A stretch of 64,000 nucleotides of DNA from Flavobacteria bacterium RIFCSPLOWO2_12_FULL_35_11 (GCA_001800975.1 MGWK01000046.1:1-64000); one strand, 5' to 3'; shown: positions 45,880 through 54,884, counted from the stretch's first letter. Translations and numbers: made by a program. The notes: generated by a model not told the origin, from the sequence alone.

Positions 45880-45887
45880 CAAAATTA
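45880..45887 (-). promoter_or_regulatory. -7 promoter element, lon
   Basis: TAATTTTG on the minus strand, 59 bases before the lon ATG at 45821; matches TAnnTTTG. Confidence 0.5.
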
Positions 45888-46057
45888 ATTTATATTTCTG
45901 GTTTTCAATAATTTATATTGATAACAACTATGTTATCTCCTAATAAATTTCAATTGTTGTGCCAAAAATCTTATTCAACCTTATTATTTTTTCAGTAATT
46001 TTAAATATTAAAGTGTAACACTCTAAAAATAAAGTAGTCTTTTAATAGAAATCAGTT

Positions 46058-46606
46058 TTGAACGTGGCGAATCAAGATATTAACCAACTTATGGAAGGAT
46101 GTAAAAAAGGCGATGCCAAAGCCCAATTTACGATTTATAAACTTTACTATAAAGCGATGTATAATACTGCTTTTAGAATTGTGAACTATCCATTTGAAGC
46201 GGAAGATGTGATGCAAGAATCGTTTTTATCGGCTTTTACAAAATTAGATTCCTTTAGCGGACAGGTGACTTTTGGTGCCTGGCTAAAAAAAATAGTGATT
46301 AACAACAGCATTACTGCTTTAAAAAAGAACAATAAATATGAAATGGTCCCTCTTGAAAAAGTTGCCATAACAGCTATTGAGGAAGATGGTGCCGATTACA
46401 GCGAACTGGATGTAAGTGCGGTTTTAAATAAACTGTCAGCGTTAAAAAATAATTATAAAGTGGCATTGACCTTAAATTTAATTGAAGGTTATGATTGTGA
46501 AGAAATTGCCCAAATTATGGATATCAGTTACGAAAATACCCGAACCACCATTTCAAGGGCAAAAAATAAATTAAGACAACTTTTATCAGAATCTTATGCA
46601 AAATAA
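46058..46606 (+). CDS. ECF-type RNA polymerase sigma factor
   Basis: A 182-residue sigma-70 family protein with region 2 (YKLYYKAMYNTAFRIV, AEDVMQESFLSAF, FGAWLKKIVIN) and region 4 (KVALTLNLIEGYDCEEIAQIM, SYENTRTTISRAKNKLRQ). The start is either the TTG at 46058 or the GTG at 46064; there is no ATG. It overlaps the next gene by 11 bases, which encodes a single-pass membrane protein in the position of an anti-sigma factor. The operon likely responds to an envelope signal. Confidence 0.9.
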   Translation: MNVANQDINQLMEGCKKGDAKAQFTIYKLYYKAMYNTAFRIVNYPFEAEDVMQESFLSAFTKLDSFSGQVTFGAWLKKIVINNSITALKKNNKYEMVPLEKVAITAIEEDGADYSELDVSAVLNKLSALKNNYKVALTLNLIEGYDCEEIAQIMDISYENTRTTISRAKNKLRQLLSESYAK

Positions 46607-47132
46607 TTTAGAAAAAATATTTAAGGAACTGGAAAATCAATTTGATGTGAATGAGCCAAATGTGGGTCATTTCAGCAGATTTGAAGCAAAATTGAACAAA
46701 GGCACCAAACCAAATATTCTTTTAAAACTATGGCCTTTCATTGCTATTGCTGCTTCCGTAATTTTAATTTTTGGTGTTTGGCTCGGCGCATCATTTTCAA
46801 AACAGGGAATGGAATTGGCGAAAGTCTCATCAGAAATGGGTGAAACCCAAAATTATTTTGTTGCCACCATTGAAAAAGAACTTGAAATCATCGAAAAAGA
46901 ACGAAATCCCAGTACCGAACAAATCATCAATGATGGTTTGCAGCAGTTAAATAAACTTGAAATCCAATATCAGGTACTTACTTTAGAGCTCAAAGAAAGT
47001 ACGGAAGACAAAAGAATTATTTACGCAATGATTGAAAATTTTCAACAGCGCATTGAAGTGTTGCAAAGCTTATTAACTCAAATAGAAGATGTTAAACAAT
47101 TAAAAATACAAAACAATGAAAAATTCAGCTAA
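46596..47132 (+). CDS. Single-pass membrane protein, putative anti-sigma factor
   Basis: A 178-residue protein with a cytoplasmic N-terminus of about 48 residues, one membrane helix (about 49-69, WPFIAIAASVILIFGVWLG) and a helical, coiled-coil-like periplasmic part. The position directly after an ECF sigma gene, with overlapping frames, supports an anti-sigma role. No zinc-binding HxxxCxxC motif is visible, so this is inference from gene order and topology. It also overlaps the downstream gene by 17 bases. Confidence 0.65.
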   Translation: MQNNLEKIFKELENQFDVNEPNVGHFSRFEAKLNKGTKPNILLKLWPFIAIAASVILIFGVWLGASFSKQGMELAKVSSEMGETQNYFVATIEKELEIIEKERNPSTEQIINDGLQQLNKLEIQYQVLTLELKESTEDKRIIYAMIENFQQRIEVLQSLLTQIEDVKQLKIQNNEKFS

Positions 47133-48192
47133 ACTTTTTCTTCTTTTTTTACTGATCCCGTTGTCCATTTTAGCTGCGGAAAAAAAAGGAAAATACACCA
47201 AAAATAAAACGATTTCCAAAGAGTTTAAAGTTACCAAAGACGCCACTTTAAATGTTTCAAACAAGTATGGAAATATTGATATTGTCACCTGGAATGAAAA
47301 TAAAATAGAAGTCATTGTAAAAATTACAACCAACGGTGATGATGAAGACAAAGTTAAAAGGCGTTTGGAAGAAATTACTATTGAATTCGATGCTAATTCA
47401 ACCTATGTTTCTGCAAAAACCATGATTGAGAAGAGTTCTGCTTCCTGGAGTTGGTGGGGAAACAAAAATAATGTGAACATGGAAATTAATTACCAGATTA
47501 AAATGCCAATCACCAACCATGTGAATTTAACCAATGATTACGGCGGTATTAACCTCAACAAACTGGAAGGAAAAGCAACCATTAATTGCGATTATGGCAA
47601 ATTAAATATTGGTGAATTGTTAAATGCATCAAACAGTATTAATATAGATTACACCAACAATTCCATTATTTCTTATATGAGAAATGGTACTATAAATGCC
47701 GATTATTCAACCCTAAAAATTGATAAGGCAAATAAGATTGAATTAAATGCGGACTATTCACATGTATCTTTTGGTACCGTTGACCGTTTAAATTATTCGT
47801 GCGATTATGGCAGCTTAAAAATTGACGATGCTGAAAATATTAATGGAACAAGCGATTATATGAATTTAAACATTGGTAAATTACTTATTTCAGGCGTCTT
47901 CAATTTAGATTATGGTTCATTAAAAATTGAGGAATTGGGCCAGCGTTTTAAAGAATTAAAAATCCAATCGTCCTACACCCACGTAAAACTTGGTTTGCAT
48001 CCAAATGCTTCATTTGATTTTACGGCAGCATTGAGTTATAGCGGATTTAAACATGGAGATCGTTTTACGTTCAACAAGGAAATTGAAAAGCCTACTTCAA
48101 AATATTATGAAGGCTATTACAATTCACCAAATTCAGGTTCCCTAATTTCAATAAAATCCAGTTACGGAAGCATTTCTTTTAGCAACAATTAA
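47116..48192 (+). CDS. Secreted DUF4097-like beta-solenoid protein
   Basis: A 358-residue protein with signal peptide MKNSAKLFLLFLLIPLSILA. The mature part has about nine strand-turn repeats of some 20 residues built on DYG/DYS words: DYGGINLNKLEG, DYGKLNIGEL, DYSTLKIDKA, DYSHVSFGTV, DYGSLKIDDA, DYMNLNIGKL, DYGSLKIEEL, SYTHVKLG. This pattern is typical of DUF4097/GIN-type right-handed beta-solenoids. It probably sits in the periplasm or on the surface and is co-transcribed with the sigma factor. Confidence 0.8.
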   Translation: MKNSAKLFLLFLLIPLSILAAEKKGKYTKNKTISKEFKVTKDATLNVSNKYGNIDIVTWNENKIEVIVKITTNGDDEDKVKRRLEEITIEFDANSTYVSAKTMIEKSSASWSWWGNKNNVNMEINYQIKMPITNHVNLTNDYGGINLNKLEGKATINCDYGKLNIGELLNASNSINIDYTNNSIISYMRNGTINADYSTLKIDKANKIELNADYSHVSFGTVDRLNYSCDYGSLKIDDAENINGTSDYMNLNIGKLLISGVFNLDYGSLKIEELGQRFKELKIQSSYTHVKLGLHPNASFDFTAALSYSGFKHGDRFTFNKEIEKPTSKYYEGYYNSPNSGSLISIKSSYGSISFSNN

Positions 48193-48200
48193 AAAACATT

Positions 48201-48932
48201 ATGATGAAAGCATTTATCAGTATTTTAGCATTATTCATTATTGGCACCAACCTTAATGCCCAAGTATTTACATTTACAAAAAATATAAATGGAAACGGCA
48301 AACTTATTACAGAAAACAGGAACTTATCCGATTATGATAAAATTGATGTCGCCGGTTCTTTTGAGGTAAAATTGGTAAAAGGAAAAGAAGGCGCAATATC
48401 TATTACTTCCGATGAGAATTTAATAGAATATATTGAAACTGACGTTGAAAATGGCCATTTAAAAATTCAGCCTAAAAAAGGCTATCAGTTAAAATCAACC
48501 AAAACAATTGGAATCACGATTTCATTTGAAACGATTGATGCTATTTCGTTGGCAGGATCTGGGAACGTACATTCTGAAGATGTATTGAACGCTACGAATT
48601 TAAATTTAAACTTGGCCGGTTCGGGAGAAATCAATTTGCCAGTTTCAACAAAAAACCTGACTTCACATATTGCAGGTTCAGGAAACATTAAATTATCAGG
48701 AAATTCCGAGGTGTTTCGTAGTGAAATTGCAGGTTCTGGAAACTTGGAAGGTGATGGTTTAAAAGCAACAGTTTCCCATATAAATATTGCCGGATCTGGC
48801 AATGTGAAAATTCATGCGGTTTCTGAAATCCATGCCAATATTGTTGGTTCAGGCGATGTCATCTATACCGGAAATCCGGCCATTGAAAAATCCAAGTCTG
48901 TAGGATCCGGATCGATTCGCAAGAAAAGCTAA
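48201..48932 (+). CDS. GIN-domain (DUF2807) secreted protein
   Basis: A 243-residue exported protein (signal peptide ending near NLNAQ at 20) of the GIN/DUF2807 family. Seven AGSGN or VGSG repeats about 20 residues apart (LAGSGNVHSED, LAGSGEINLP, IAGSGNIKLSG, IAGSGNLEGDG, IAGSGNVKIHA, VGSGDVIYTG, VGSGSIRKKS) form the solenoid. Function is unknown; GIN proteins are thought to be adhesin-like. Only eight bases separate it from the DUF4097-like gene, so it belongs to the sigma-factor operon. Confidence 0.88.
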   Translation: MMKAFISILALFIIGTNLNAQVFTFTKNINGNGKLITENRNLSDYDKIDVAGSFEVKLVKGKEGAISITSDENLIEYIETDVENGHLKIQPKKGYQLKSTKTIGITISFETIDAISLAGSGNVHSEDVLNATNLNLNLAGSGEINLPVSTKNLTSHIAGSGNIKLSGNSEVFRSEIAGSGNLEGDGLKATVSHINIAGSGNVKIHAVSEIHANIVGSGDVIYTGNPAIEKSKSVGSGSIRKKS

Positions 48933-48970
48933 TTTAGATTAAAATCGTTACCTAAAAAGTTTTGAAGACC

Positions 48971-49048
48971 GTCATTCTGAACTTGGTTCAGAATCATATC
49001 ATGCTGATTGCCAATTATTATGAGAACCTGAACCAAGTTCAGGTTGAC
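48971..49048. repeat. Palindromic repeat family D
   Basis: GTCATTCTGAACTTGGTTCA (from 48971) pairs with the facing arm ending at 49048 at 21 of 25 positions, giving a 78-bp element with a central loop. Its GTCATTC start resembles the inner part of the MITE-like element at 17437-17569 and the fragments at 6300-6400 and 50528-50556. Confidence 0.65.
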
Positions 49049-49049
49049 G

Positions 49050-49081
49050 AAAAAAAACGTTGCAATTGCGACGTTTTTTTT
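49050..49081 (+). terminator. Terminator after the GIN-domain gene
   Basis: AAAAAAACGTTGCAATTGCGACGTTTTTTT, a near-perfect palindrome with A and T tracts, 118 bases after the GIN stop codon. It can end the sigma-factor operon transcript and may also serve the convergent pentapeptide gene. Confidence 0.75.
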
Positions 49082-49087
49082 ATGAAA

Positions 49088-49183
49088 TTATTCCACTTCA
49101 ATCTGATATTTTCCCAACAATCCTGCCAAGCCCTGCAATGAAAATTTGGCTTTTTTCATCCGATTCATTTCAGGATCAATACT
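49088..49183 (-). pseudogene. Severed C-terminal tail of the pentapeptide protein
   Basis: Directly after the TAA at 49186-49184 the same frame continues for 31 codons (SIDPEMNRMKKAKFSLQGLA, then GLLGKYQIEVE) to a second TAA at 49090-49088. The tail fits a natural C-terminus after NY, so the TAA replaces what was probably a Tyr codon (TAT or TAC). Confidence 0.7.
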
Positions 49184-49657
49184 TTAATTATACGAAGTTC
49201 TAAAATCGGCTTTTTCCAACATTGAAGTCTTGAAAATGCTTCCAATCAAATCACAATTGTTAAATAAAGCATTGGATAAATCGGTTTCCGAAAAATCAAC
49301 TTCCTGCAATTTGCATTTGTTGAATTTTGTGTTTTTGAGTTTCAGTTTATAAAACGAAATGATGTTTAAATGACATTCTTCAAAGCCAAGCGACAATAAA
49401 AAAGGATTGCAATCATTAAATTGAAGTCCCAACAATTTGCAATTTTTGAAAATTACGGACCTGAATGAGGTGTTTTTGAAATAGGTATTGCTGAAATTAC
49501 AATTCACAAATTCACAATCTATAAAAGTAAGTTCGGAAACATCCGCATTCAAAAACAGGCAGTTTTTAAAAGTACAATCGTCATATTCCCCTTTTGCCAA
49601 GGTTGCTTTTGAATAATCGATTTTTTCAAAAATTTCATTTTCAACAAATACACTCAT
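49184..49657 (-). CDS. Pentapeptide-repeat protein, truncated by an in-frame stop
   Basis: A 157-residue right-handed quadrilateral beta-helix protein with A(D/N)LXX-type repeats (CTFKNCLFLNADVSELTFID, FVNCNFSNTYFKN, VDFSETDLSNALFNNCDLIG, SMLEKADFRTSYN). Pentapeptide proteins often mimic DNA shape and can protect gyrase, but small members mostly have no known role. It ends at a TAA after TSYN, and 31 further codons of the same frame follow (49088-49183). It is three bases from the lgt stop, on the same strand, so the two are co-transcribed. Confidence 0.85.
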   Translation of the reverse strand: MSVFVENEIFEKIDYSKATLAKGEYDDCTFKNCLFLNADVSELTFIDCEFVNCNFSNTYFKNTSFRSVIFKNCKLLGLQFNDCNPFLLSLGFEECHLNIISFYKLKLKNTKFNKCKLQEVDFSETDLSNALFNNCDLIGSIFKTSMLEKADFRTSYN

Positions 49658-49659
49658 AA

Positions 49660-50502
49660 TTATTTAGCGCCAACCTTTTTAGTTTCATTCGTTTTTCGAA
49701 ACATAAAATACAGACCAATTAAAATAAGCGGAATGCTTAAAACCTGTCCGGTATTCAATCCGAACATCCAATTTTCGCCACCTTCAACCTGTTTTTCCTT
49801 GAAAAATTCAACAAAAAACCGAACCGACCAAAGCAGCGCAAAAAACAATCCAAAAAGATAACCTGATTTCTTCATTTTATCGGTTTTCCAATACACGAAC
49901 CAAAGCAGGATAAATACAAAAAGATAGCCGACTGCTTCGTACAATTGTGAAGGATGGCGCGGAAAATCTTCCCCTAATTTTCTGAAGATAAAACCATAAT
50001 CCGAGTTTGTTGGTTTTCCGATAATTTCAGAATTCATTAAATTTCCCAATCGGATAAAAACGCCTGCGATGGCCACCGGAATCACAATTCTGTCCAATAT
50101 AAAAAGTATTGGTTTTTTCAGCACATTTTTACTGTAAAAATACATGGCCAAAATAATTCCGATAGCCGCACCGTGACTTGCCAATCCAGCATAACCGGTA
50201 AATTGGAATTTTGGCGAAAAACGGAAAGGAAGCAACACTTCCAAGGGTTTACTGAATAAAAACGCAGGCTCATAAAACAAAAAATGCCCAATTCTTGCGC
50301 CCAATAAGGTTGCTACAATCGTGTAAATAAATAAAGAATCTAATTTTTCAATTGGAACATTGTCATTAATGAATATCTTTTTCATCAAGTAAAGCCCTAA
50401 CATAAAGGCAATTACAAACATTAAACTGTAGTACCGAACGGCAAACGAGCCAATTTTAAAAATTTCCGGTGAAGGATTCCAATCTATTTGAAGTAGTATC
50501 AT
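49660..50502 (-). CDS. lgt: Phosphatidylglycerol-prolipoprotein diacylglyceryl transferase
   Basis: A 280-residue inner membrane enzyme that transfers diacylglycerol to the lipobox Cys of prolipoproteins, the first step of lipoprotein maturation. Seven hydrophobic segments and the family motifs are seen: LLGARIGHFLFYEP, YAGLASHGAAIGI, RLGNLMNSEIIGKPT, RHPSQLYEAVGYL and FVEFFKEKQ. Its stop is three bases before the pentapeptide gene. Several predicted lipoproteins in this window depend on this step. Confidence 0.95.
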   Translation of the reverse strand: MILLQIDWNPSPEIFKIGSFAVRYYSLMFVIAFMLGLYLMKKIFINDNVPIEKLDSLFIYTIVATLLGARIGHFLFYEPAFLFSKPLEVLLPFRFSPKFQFTGYAGLASHGAAIGIILAMYFYSKNVLKKPILFILDRIVIPVAIAGVFIRLGNLMNSEIIGKPTNSDYGFIFRKLGEDFPRHPSQLYEAVGYLFVFILLWFVYWKTDKMKKSGYLFGLFFALLWSVRFFVEFFKEKQVEGGENWMFGLNTGQVLSIPLILIGLYFMFRKTNETKKVGAK

Positions 50503-50527
50503 GTATCTTATTTGTTTATTCGTTTAT

Positions 50528-50556
50528 AGGTTCCCTTCGACTCCGCTCAGGGTGAC
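50528..50556 (+). repeat. Fragment of GTCAC-type dispersed repeat
   Basis: GGTTCCCTTCGACTCCGCTC followed by AGGGTGAC; the motif CTCAGGGT also occurs near 6308, and ACCCTGAG near 6388. It lies in the 110-base gap between yidD and lgt. Confidence 0.5.
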
Positions 50557-50612
50557 AATTTGTTTAATTGTTGATTTATTCAGTCGCTTATTCGTACAAC
50601 TTTTAACTTTTA

Positions 50613-50843
50613 TTATGGAACCGGATCATGCCCATGGCCGCCCCAAGGATTGCAGCTAACAATTCTCTTTATCGACAGCCAGCCTCCTTTAAAAATTCCA
50701 TGCTTTTTTAGCGCTTCCACCGTGTATTGTGAACAGGTTGGCGTATACCGGCAACTTGGCGGCAAATAAGGTGAAATTGCTGCCTGATAAAACCGCACCA
50801 GCCAAATAAATGGAATCGCTAATATTTTAGTAAATGTTTTCAA
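50613..50843 (-). CDS. yidD: Membrane protein insertion efficiency factor
   Basis: A 76-residue YidD protein: hydrophobic N-terminus (about 5-25), [27 protein letters not shown] split across the conserved Cys pair, and the end [17 protein letters not shown]. It assists YidC in membrane protein insertion. Its ATG starts one base after the cysS stop, so it is translated from the cysS mRNA. Confidence 0.95.
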   Translation of the reverse strand: MKTFTKILAIPFIWLVRFYQAAISPYLPPSCRYTPTCSQYTVEALKKHGIFKGGWLSIKRIVSCNPWGGHGHDPVP

Positions 50844-50844
50844 T

Positions 50845-52323
50845 TTAATTTATCGAGAAGGTTGTTCCTTCTTTTCCGTCTTTTAACTGGATTCCCAACA
50901 CGGCGAGTTCATCGCGAATTTTGTCGGAAAGTGCCCAATCCCTGTTGTCACGCGCTTCTTTTCGCATCTTAATCAGCATTTCGACCACGCCGTTTAATTT
51001 TTCCGAAGCGTTTTCTTCTAACTCATTTTTCAATCCCAAAACATCAAAAACAAAAGTATTCATCGTGTTTTTAAGTGCCTCAAAATCGGCCACCGAAATG
51101 GTTTCCTTCTTTTCAACCAGCAAATTCACATATTTCACCGCTTCAAATAAATTGGCAATCAACACCGGACTGTTAAAATCATCGTTCATGGCCTCGTAAC
51201 ATCTTTGTTTCCAGTCGCTAATGTTGATAGATGATGCTTTTCCCGCTTCAATTTTGTTAAAGTTGTTTAAAGCTTCCATCAACTTTATATAGCCTTTTTC
51301 GGCAGCTTCCAAGGCATCGCTTGAAAAATCCAACACGCTGCGGTAATGCGCCTGCATCATAAAAAATCGGGTGGCGCTTGGCGAAAAAGCCTTGCTTAAG
51401 ATGGTGTTTTCACCCGTAAAAATTTCATTGGGCAAAATATAATTTCCTGTCGATTTTGCCATTTTTTGGCCATTTAAAATCAGCATATTCGCGTGCATCC
51501 AATAGTTCACCGGATTCACCTTATTTTTTACTTTTGATTGCGCAATTTCACATTCGTGATGCGGAAATTTTAAATCCATTCCGCCACCGTGAATGTCGAA
51601 TGTTTCACCCAAATATTTGGTGCTCATTGCTGTACATTCCAAATGCCAGCCGGGAAAACCTTCTCCCCAGGGCGAAGGCCAGCGCATAATATGTTTTTCT
51701 TCCGCTCTTTTCCAAAGCGCAAAATCCTGCGGATTTTTCTTTTCCGATTGCCCGTCCAGTTCCCGTGTATTGTGAATGGAATCTTCAATATTTCTGCCGG
51801 AAAGGATTCCGTAATGTTCTGTTTCATTGTATTTTAACACATCAAAATACACCGACCCATTGATTTCATAGGCCATTCCTTTCTGCAAAATATCTTTAAT
51901 AATTTCAATTTGCTCTACGATATGTCCGGTTGCCGTAGGCTCAATACTGGGCGGCAAATTGTTTATTTTTTGAAGTGTTTCATGAAAATCGACCGTATAG
52001 CGCTGCACCACTTCCATCGGCTCAATTTTTTCCAGCCTTGCTTTTTTGGCAATCCGGTCTTCGCCTTCATCAGCATCATTTTCCAAATGCCCGGCATCGG
52101 TAATATTGCGCACGTAACGCACTTTATAGCCCAACTGTTTTAAATAACGGAAAACCAAATCAAACGACATAAAAGTCCGCACATTTCCCAAATGCACATT
52201 GCTGTATACCGTTGGTCCGCACACATACATCCCAACATTTCCTTCAACAATGGGTTTGAAAATTTCTTTAGATTTGCTTAAAGAATTGTATATTTTGAGC
52301 TGATTTGTTTTGTATAATTCCAT
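50845..52323 (-). CDS. cysS: Cysteinyl-tRNA synthetase
   Basis: A 492-residue class I tRNA synthetase: the first zinc ligand in [13 protein letters not shown]-type [11 protein letters not shown], the zinc/Cys region [11 protein letters not shown] and [11 protein letters not shown], and the KMSKS-type loop as QKMAKSTGN. The C-terminal DALR and anticodon regions are present ([16 protein letters not shown]). The KMAKS variant replaces a Ser by Ala. yidD follows directly. Confidence 0.95.
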   Translation of the reverse strand: MELYKTNQLKIYNSLSKSKEIFKPIVEGNVGMYVCGPTVYSNVHLGNVRTFMSFDLVFRYLKQLGYKVRYVRNITDAGHLENDADEGEDRIAKKARLEKIEPMEVVQRYTVDFHETLQKINNLPPSIEPTATGHIVEQIEIIKDILQKGMAYEINGSVYFDVLKYNETEHYGILSGRNIEDSIHNTRELDGQSEKKNPQDFALWKRAEEKHIMRWPSPWGEGFPGWHLECTAMSTKYLGETFDIHGGGMDLKFPHHECEIAQSKVKNKVNPVNYWMHANMLILNGQKMAKSTGNYILPNEIFTGENTILSKAFSPSATRFFMMQAHYRSVLDFSSDALEAAEKGYIKLMEALNNFNKIEAGKASSINISDWKQRCYEAMNDDFNSPVLIANLFEAVKYVNLLVEKKETISVADFEALKNTMNTFVFDVLGLKNELEENASEKLNGVVEMLIKMRKEARDNRDWALSDKIRDELAVLGIQLKDGKEGTTFSIN

Positions 52324-52673
52324 TAAAAATCCTCTTAATTTAAAAGCGTAAATATACTAAAAATCCTGAACGCAAATTGTAAGGATGATGAATATTGGCT
52401 AAATTCCAATTTGAACCGCAAATAAAATAATCACTATTTTTGGCATTACCGCAAGGGTCAGGCTTTCCGCTCCAATCTTTTTAGCAATAAAAAATCGCTA
52501 AAAAGGATTTTCACGCCAATCCTTAATGCAATAGGCAACACTCCTCATAATTTGGCCAAACAATTAAGCAAAACATTATTGGCCGCGCAATCCTTTTATC
52601 TTAATAAATAAATTAAATTTACGGCGAATATAGATTTCAACAGTTAAAGATTTCAACTAAGCAGAACGCCTTC
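52324..52673 (+). other. Gene-free gap upstream of the glycosyltransferase locus
   Basis: Besides the palindromic repeat at 52442-52531, no feature is seen. TATATTTA on the minus strand near 52355 is one base off the promoter consensus and could serve cysS. No TAnnTTTG match was found for the plus-strand gene at 52674. Confidence 0.4.
52442..52531. repeat. Palindromic repeat family C, copy 3
   Basis: GGCATTACCGCAAGGGTCAG to CCAATCCTTAATGCA. Outer arms GCATTA and TAATGC pair, and inner arms TTTTTAGC and GCTAAAAA pair perfectly. Compared with 28550-28640, the outer G-C pair is replaced by an A-T pair. Confidence 0.8.
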
Positions 52674-53432
52674 ATGTACAATTTGTCCACCGTAAAAAAT
52701 AATGTTTGCATCATCATTCCCTGCTACAATGAAGAAAAAGGCTTGGCGGTGCAGGAATACAGCCATTTTATTGAAGAAAATCCGACTATTTTAGTCTGTT
52801 TTGTCAACGATGGTTCTTCAGACAATACGCTTTCTATTCTTGAAGGCCTAAAATCTCGCTTTCCAAATCAGGTGATTGTGCATTCCTACATTAAAAATAT
52901 GGGGAAAGCCGAAGCCATCAGAAGTGGTTTTCACTTTTGTAATTACCATCACAATTTCGAATATATTGCCTATTTGGATGCCGATTTGGCAACTTCGCTG
53001 GAAGAATGTCTGGCGATGACCAGCTTTTTAAATGAAAAAATAACGTTTGTTTTTGGCTCAAGAATAAAAAGAATCGGCGCTGTGATTGAAAGAAGCCACT
53101 ACCGGTTTTTTATCGGCAGAATTATTGCCACTGTTATTTCTTATATTTTAAAATTAAACGTTTACGACACCCAGTGCGGCTGCAAAGTTTTCTCCAAAGA
53201 ACTGGCTGAAGTTGTTTTTAAGGATGTTTTTGTTTCCAAATGGTTGTTTGACGTGGAGATTTTTGACAGAATCATCAAATTTTACGGACGCGACAAGGTA
53301 TTGGAAAAAATGCTGGAAGTGCCGTTATTAAGATGGGTAGACAGAGGAGATTCAAAAGTAAAAGCAAGCTATTTTTTAAAATTATGGATTGATTTATTCC
53401 GAATCCATAAAATTGTCAATTCAAAAAAATAA
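52674..53432 (+). CDS. Family 2 glycosyltransferase, DPM1-like
   Basis: A 252-residue GT2 enzyme: CIIIPCYNEEKGLAV, FVNDGSSDNTL, the DxD motif in YLDADLATS, and the acceptor-domain motif DTQCGCKVFSKE. It lacks C-terminal membrane helices, unlike the GT2 at 29746. Its likely job is to form polyprenyl-phosphate sugar, which the GT39 enzyme 28 bases downstream would use as donor. Confidence 0.88.
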   Translation: MYNLSTVKNNVCIIIPCYNEEKGLAVQEYSHFIEENPTILVCFVNDGSSDNTLSILEGLKSRFPNQVIVHSYIKNMGKAEAIRSGFHFCNYHHNFEYIAYLDADLATSLEECLAMTSFLNEKITFVFGSRIKRIGAVIERSHYRFFIGRIIATVISYILKLNVYDTQCGCKVFSKELAEVVFKDVFVSKWLFDVEIFDRIIKFYGRDKVLEKMLEVPLLRWVDRGDSKVKASYFLKLWIDLFRIHKIVNSKK

Positions 53433-53459
53433 TTCCAAACGCTAACAAACGCTTCTAAA

Positions 53460-54884
53460 ATGGACTTAAAAAACTATAAAAACACTTCTTTTTATCTGTT
53501 TATTTCTGTGCTTGTCATTGTGATTTTCCGATTGATCCTTACGGCTGTAATTCCATTATTGGACAAAACCGAGTCGCGCTATGGCGAAATTGCCAGAATC
53601 ATGCACGAAACTAAAAACTGGGTGGTGCTGCAAATTGATTATGGTATTCCTTTTTGGGCAAAACCACCAATGTCAACCTGGCTTTCCGCTTTAAGTTTTG
53701 AAACTTTCGGGGTGAGCGAAATGGCCGTAAGGTTTCCTTCCTATTTATTGGCTTTGGTTTTATTGCTCATTTTAGGAAAACTGGCAAAAACAGCAGGCGT
53801 TTCCTTTTATTTACCGGCATTTATTTTGCTGACCATGCCCGAATTTTTGATTCATACCGGCGTTGTTTCAACCGACAGCGCGCTGTCTTTTTGCATTGCA
53901 TTGATTATGATTTCTTTTTGGAAATCAATGCAAGATGAAAAATATTCATTTTGGAATTATTTGTTTTTTATAGCACTCGGACTCGGATTTTTGTCCAAAG
54001 GGCCTATCATTTTAGTACTGACGGTTCCCCCTATTTTCCTTTGGATTCTGATTCAGAAAATATCATTTAAAACGCTCTATTTAAAATTGCCCTGGTTTAC
54101 CGGATTGCTGCTTACCGCAATCATTTCAATTCCCTGGTATGTGCTTGCAGAGCAACGGTCGCCCGGATTTCTGGATTACTTCATTGTAGGCGAACATTTT
54201 AAACGGTTTTTGGAACCGGGATGGAAAGGTGATTTGTACGGCAGCGGCCACTCGCAGCCGCTGGGAATGATTTGGGTGTTTTTATTCGCGTTTGCTTTTC
54301 CCTGGATACAAATTGTGTTGTATAAAATTTGGAAAGAAAGAAGAACAATTTTTAAGGACAAATATGTTTCTTATCTGGTTTTTTGGTTGTTTTGGACACC
54401 GCTGTTTTTTACGATTTCAAAAAATATTTTACATACCTACATCCTTCCGGTAACCATTCCTATTGCACTTTTAATGGTACATTGGTGGAAAACTTACGAA
54501 AAGAAAGACACCATGTTGACGGTTGCTTCCATTTTTCCGGCGGTGGCCATATTGCTGTTTTTTGGCGCTTTTGTAACCGGTAAATTGGATTTTTATATGA
54601 ATTCGGATAAATATTTGATTGAAAACCAACAGATTGATTTCTGCAAAAATGAAGCCCTGTATTATTGGAAAGACAAATCCTATTCCGGACAGTTTTATTC
54701 CAATGGGAAAGCAAAAACCATTGCCGATGCCAAGCAACTGGATTCCGTTTTGGGAATTGCCGGAAAGTCCTATTTTGTAATTACAAACAAAAAAATAAAA
54801 GACATTCCTTCAGCATACATGGAGAAAATGAAACTTTTGGACACCAATTTTAAAAGTTCCATCTATTTGTTGAAAGGGGAATAA
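53460..54884 (+). CDS. GT39/ArnT-like glycosyltransferase
   Basis: A 474-residue membrane protein of the PMT/ArnT superfamily with about eleven helices. The catalytic acidic motif is in DKTESRYGEIARIMHET near residue 36, then the typical FWAKPPMSTWLSA, and GLGFLSKGPI. Such enzymes transfer a sugar from polyprenyl phosphate to lipid A or another periplasmic acceptor. It follows a GT2 gene, and a second GT39 gene lies at 57434, which suggests the locus modifies envelope lipids. Confidence 0.85.
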   Translation: MDLKNYKNTSFYLFISVLVIVIFRLILTAVIPLLDKTESRYGEIARIMHETKNWVVLQIDYGIPFWAKPPMSTWLSALSFETFGVSEMAVRFPSYLLALVLLLILGKLAKTAGVSFYLPAFILLTMPEFLIHTGVVSTDSALSFCIALIMISFWKSMQDEKYSFWNYLFFIALGLGFLSKGPIILVLTVPPIFLWILIQKISFKTLYLKLPWFTGLLLTAIISIPWYVLAEQRSPGFLDYFIVGEHFKRFLEPGWKGDLYGSGHSQPLGMIWVFLFAFAFPWIQIVLYKIWKERRTIFKDKYVSYLVFWLFWTPLFFTISKNILHTYILPVTIPIALLMVHWWKTYEKKDTMLTVASIFPAVAILLFFGAFVTGKLDFYMNSDKYLIENQQIDFCKNEALYYWKDKSYSGQFYSNGKAKTIADAKQLDSVLGIAGKSYFVITNKKIKDIPSAYMEKMKLLDTNFKSSIYLLKGE

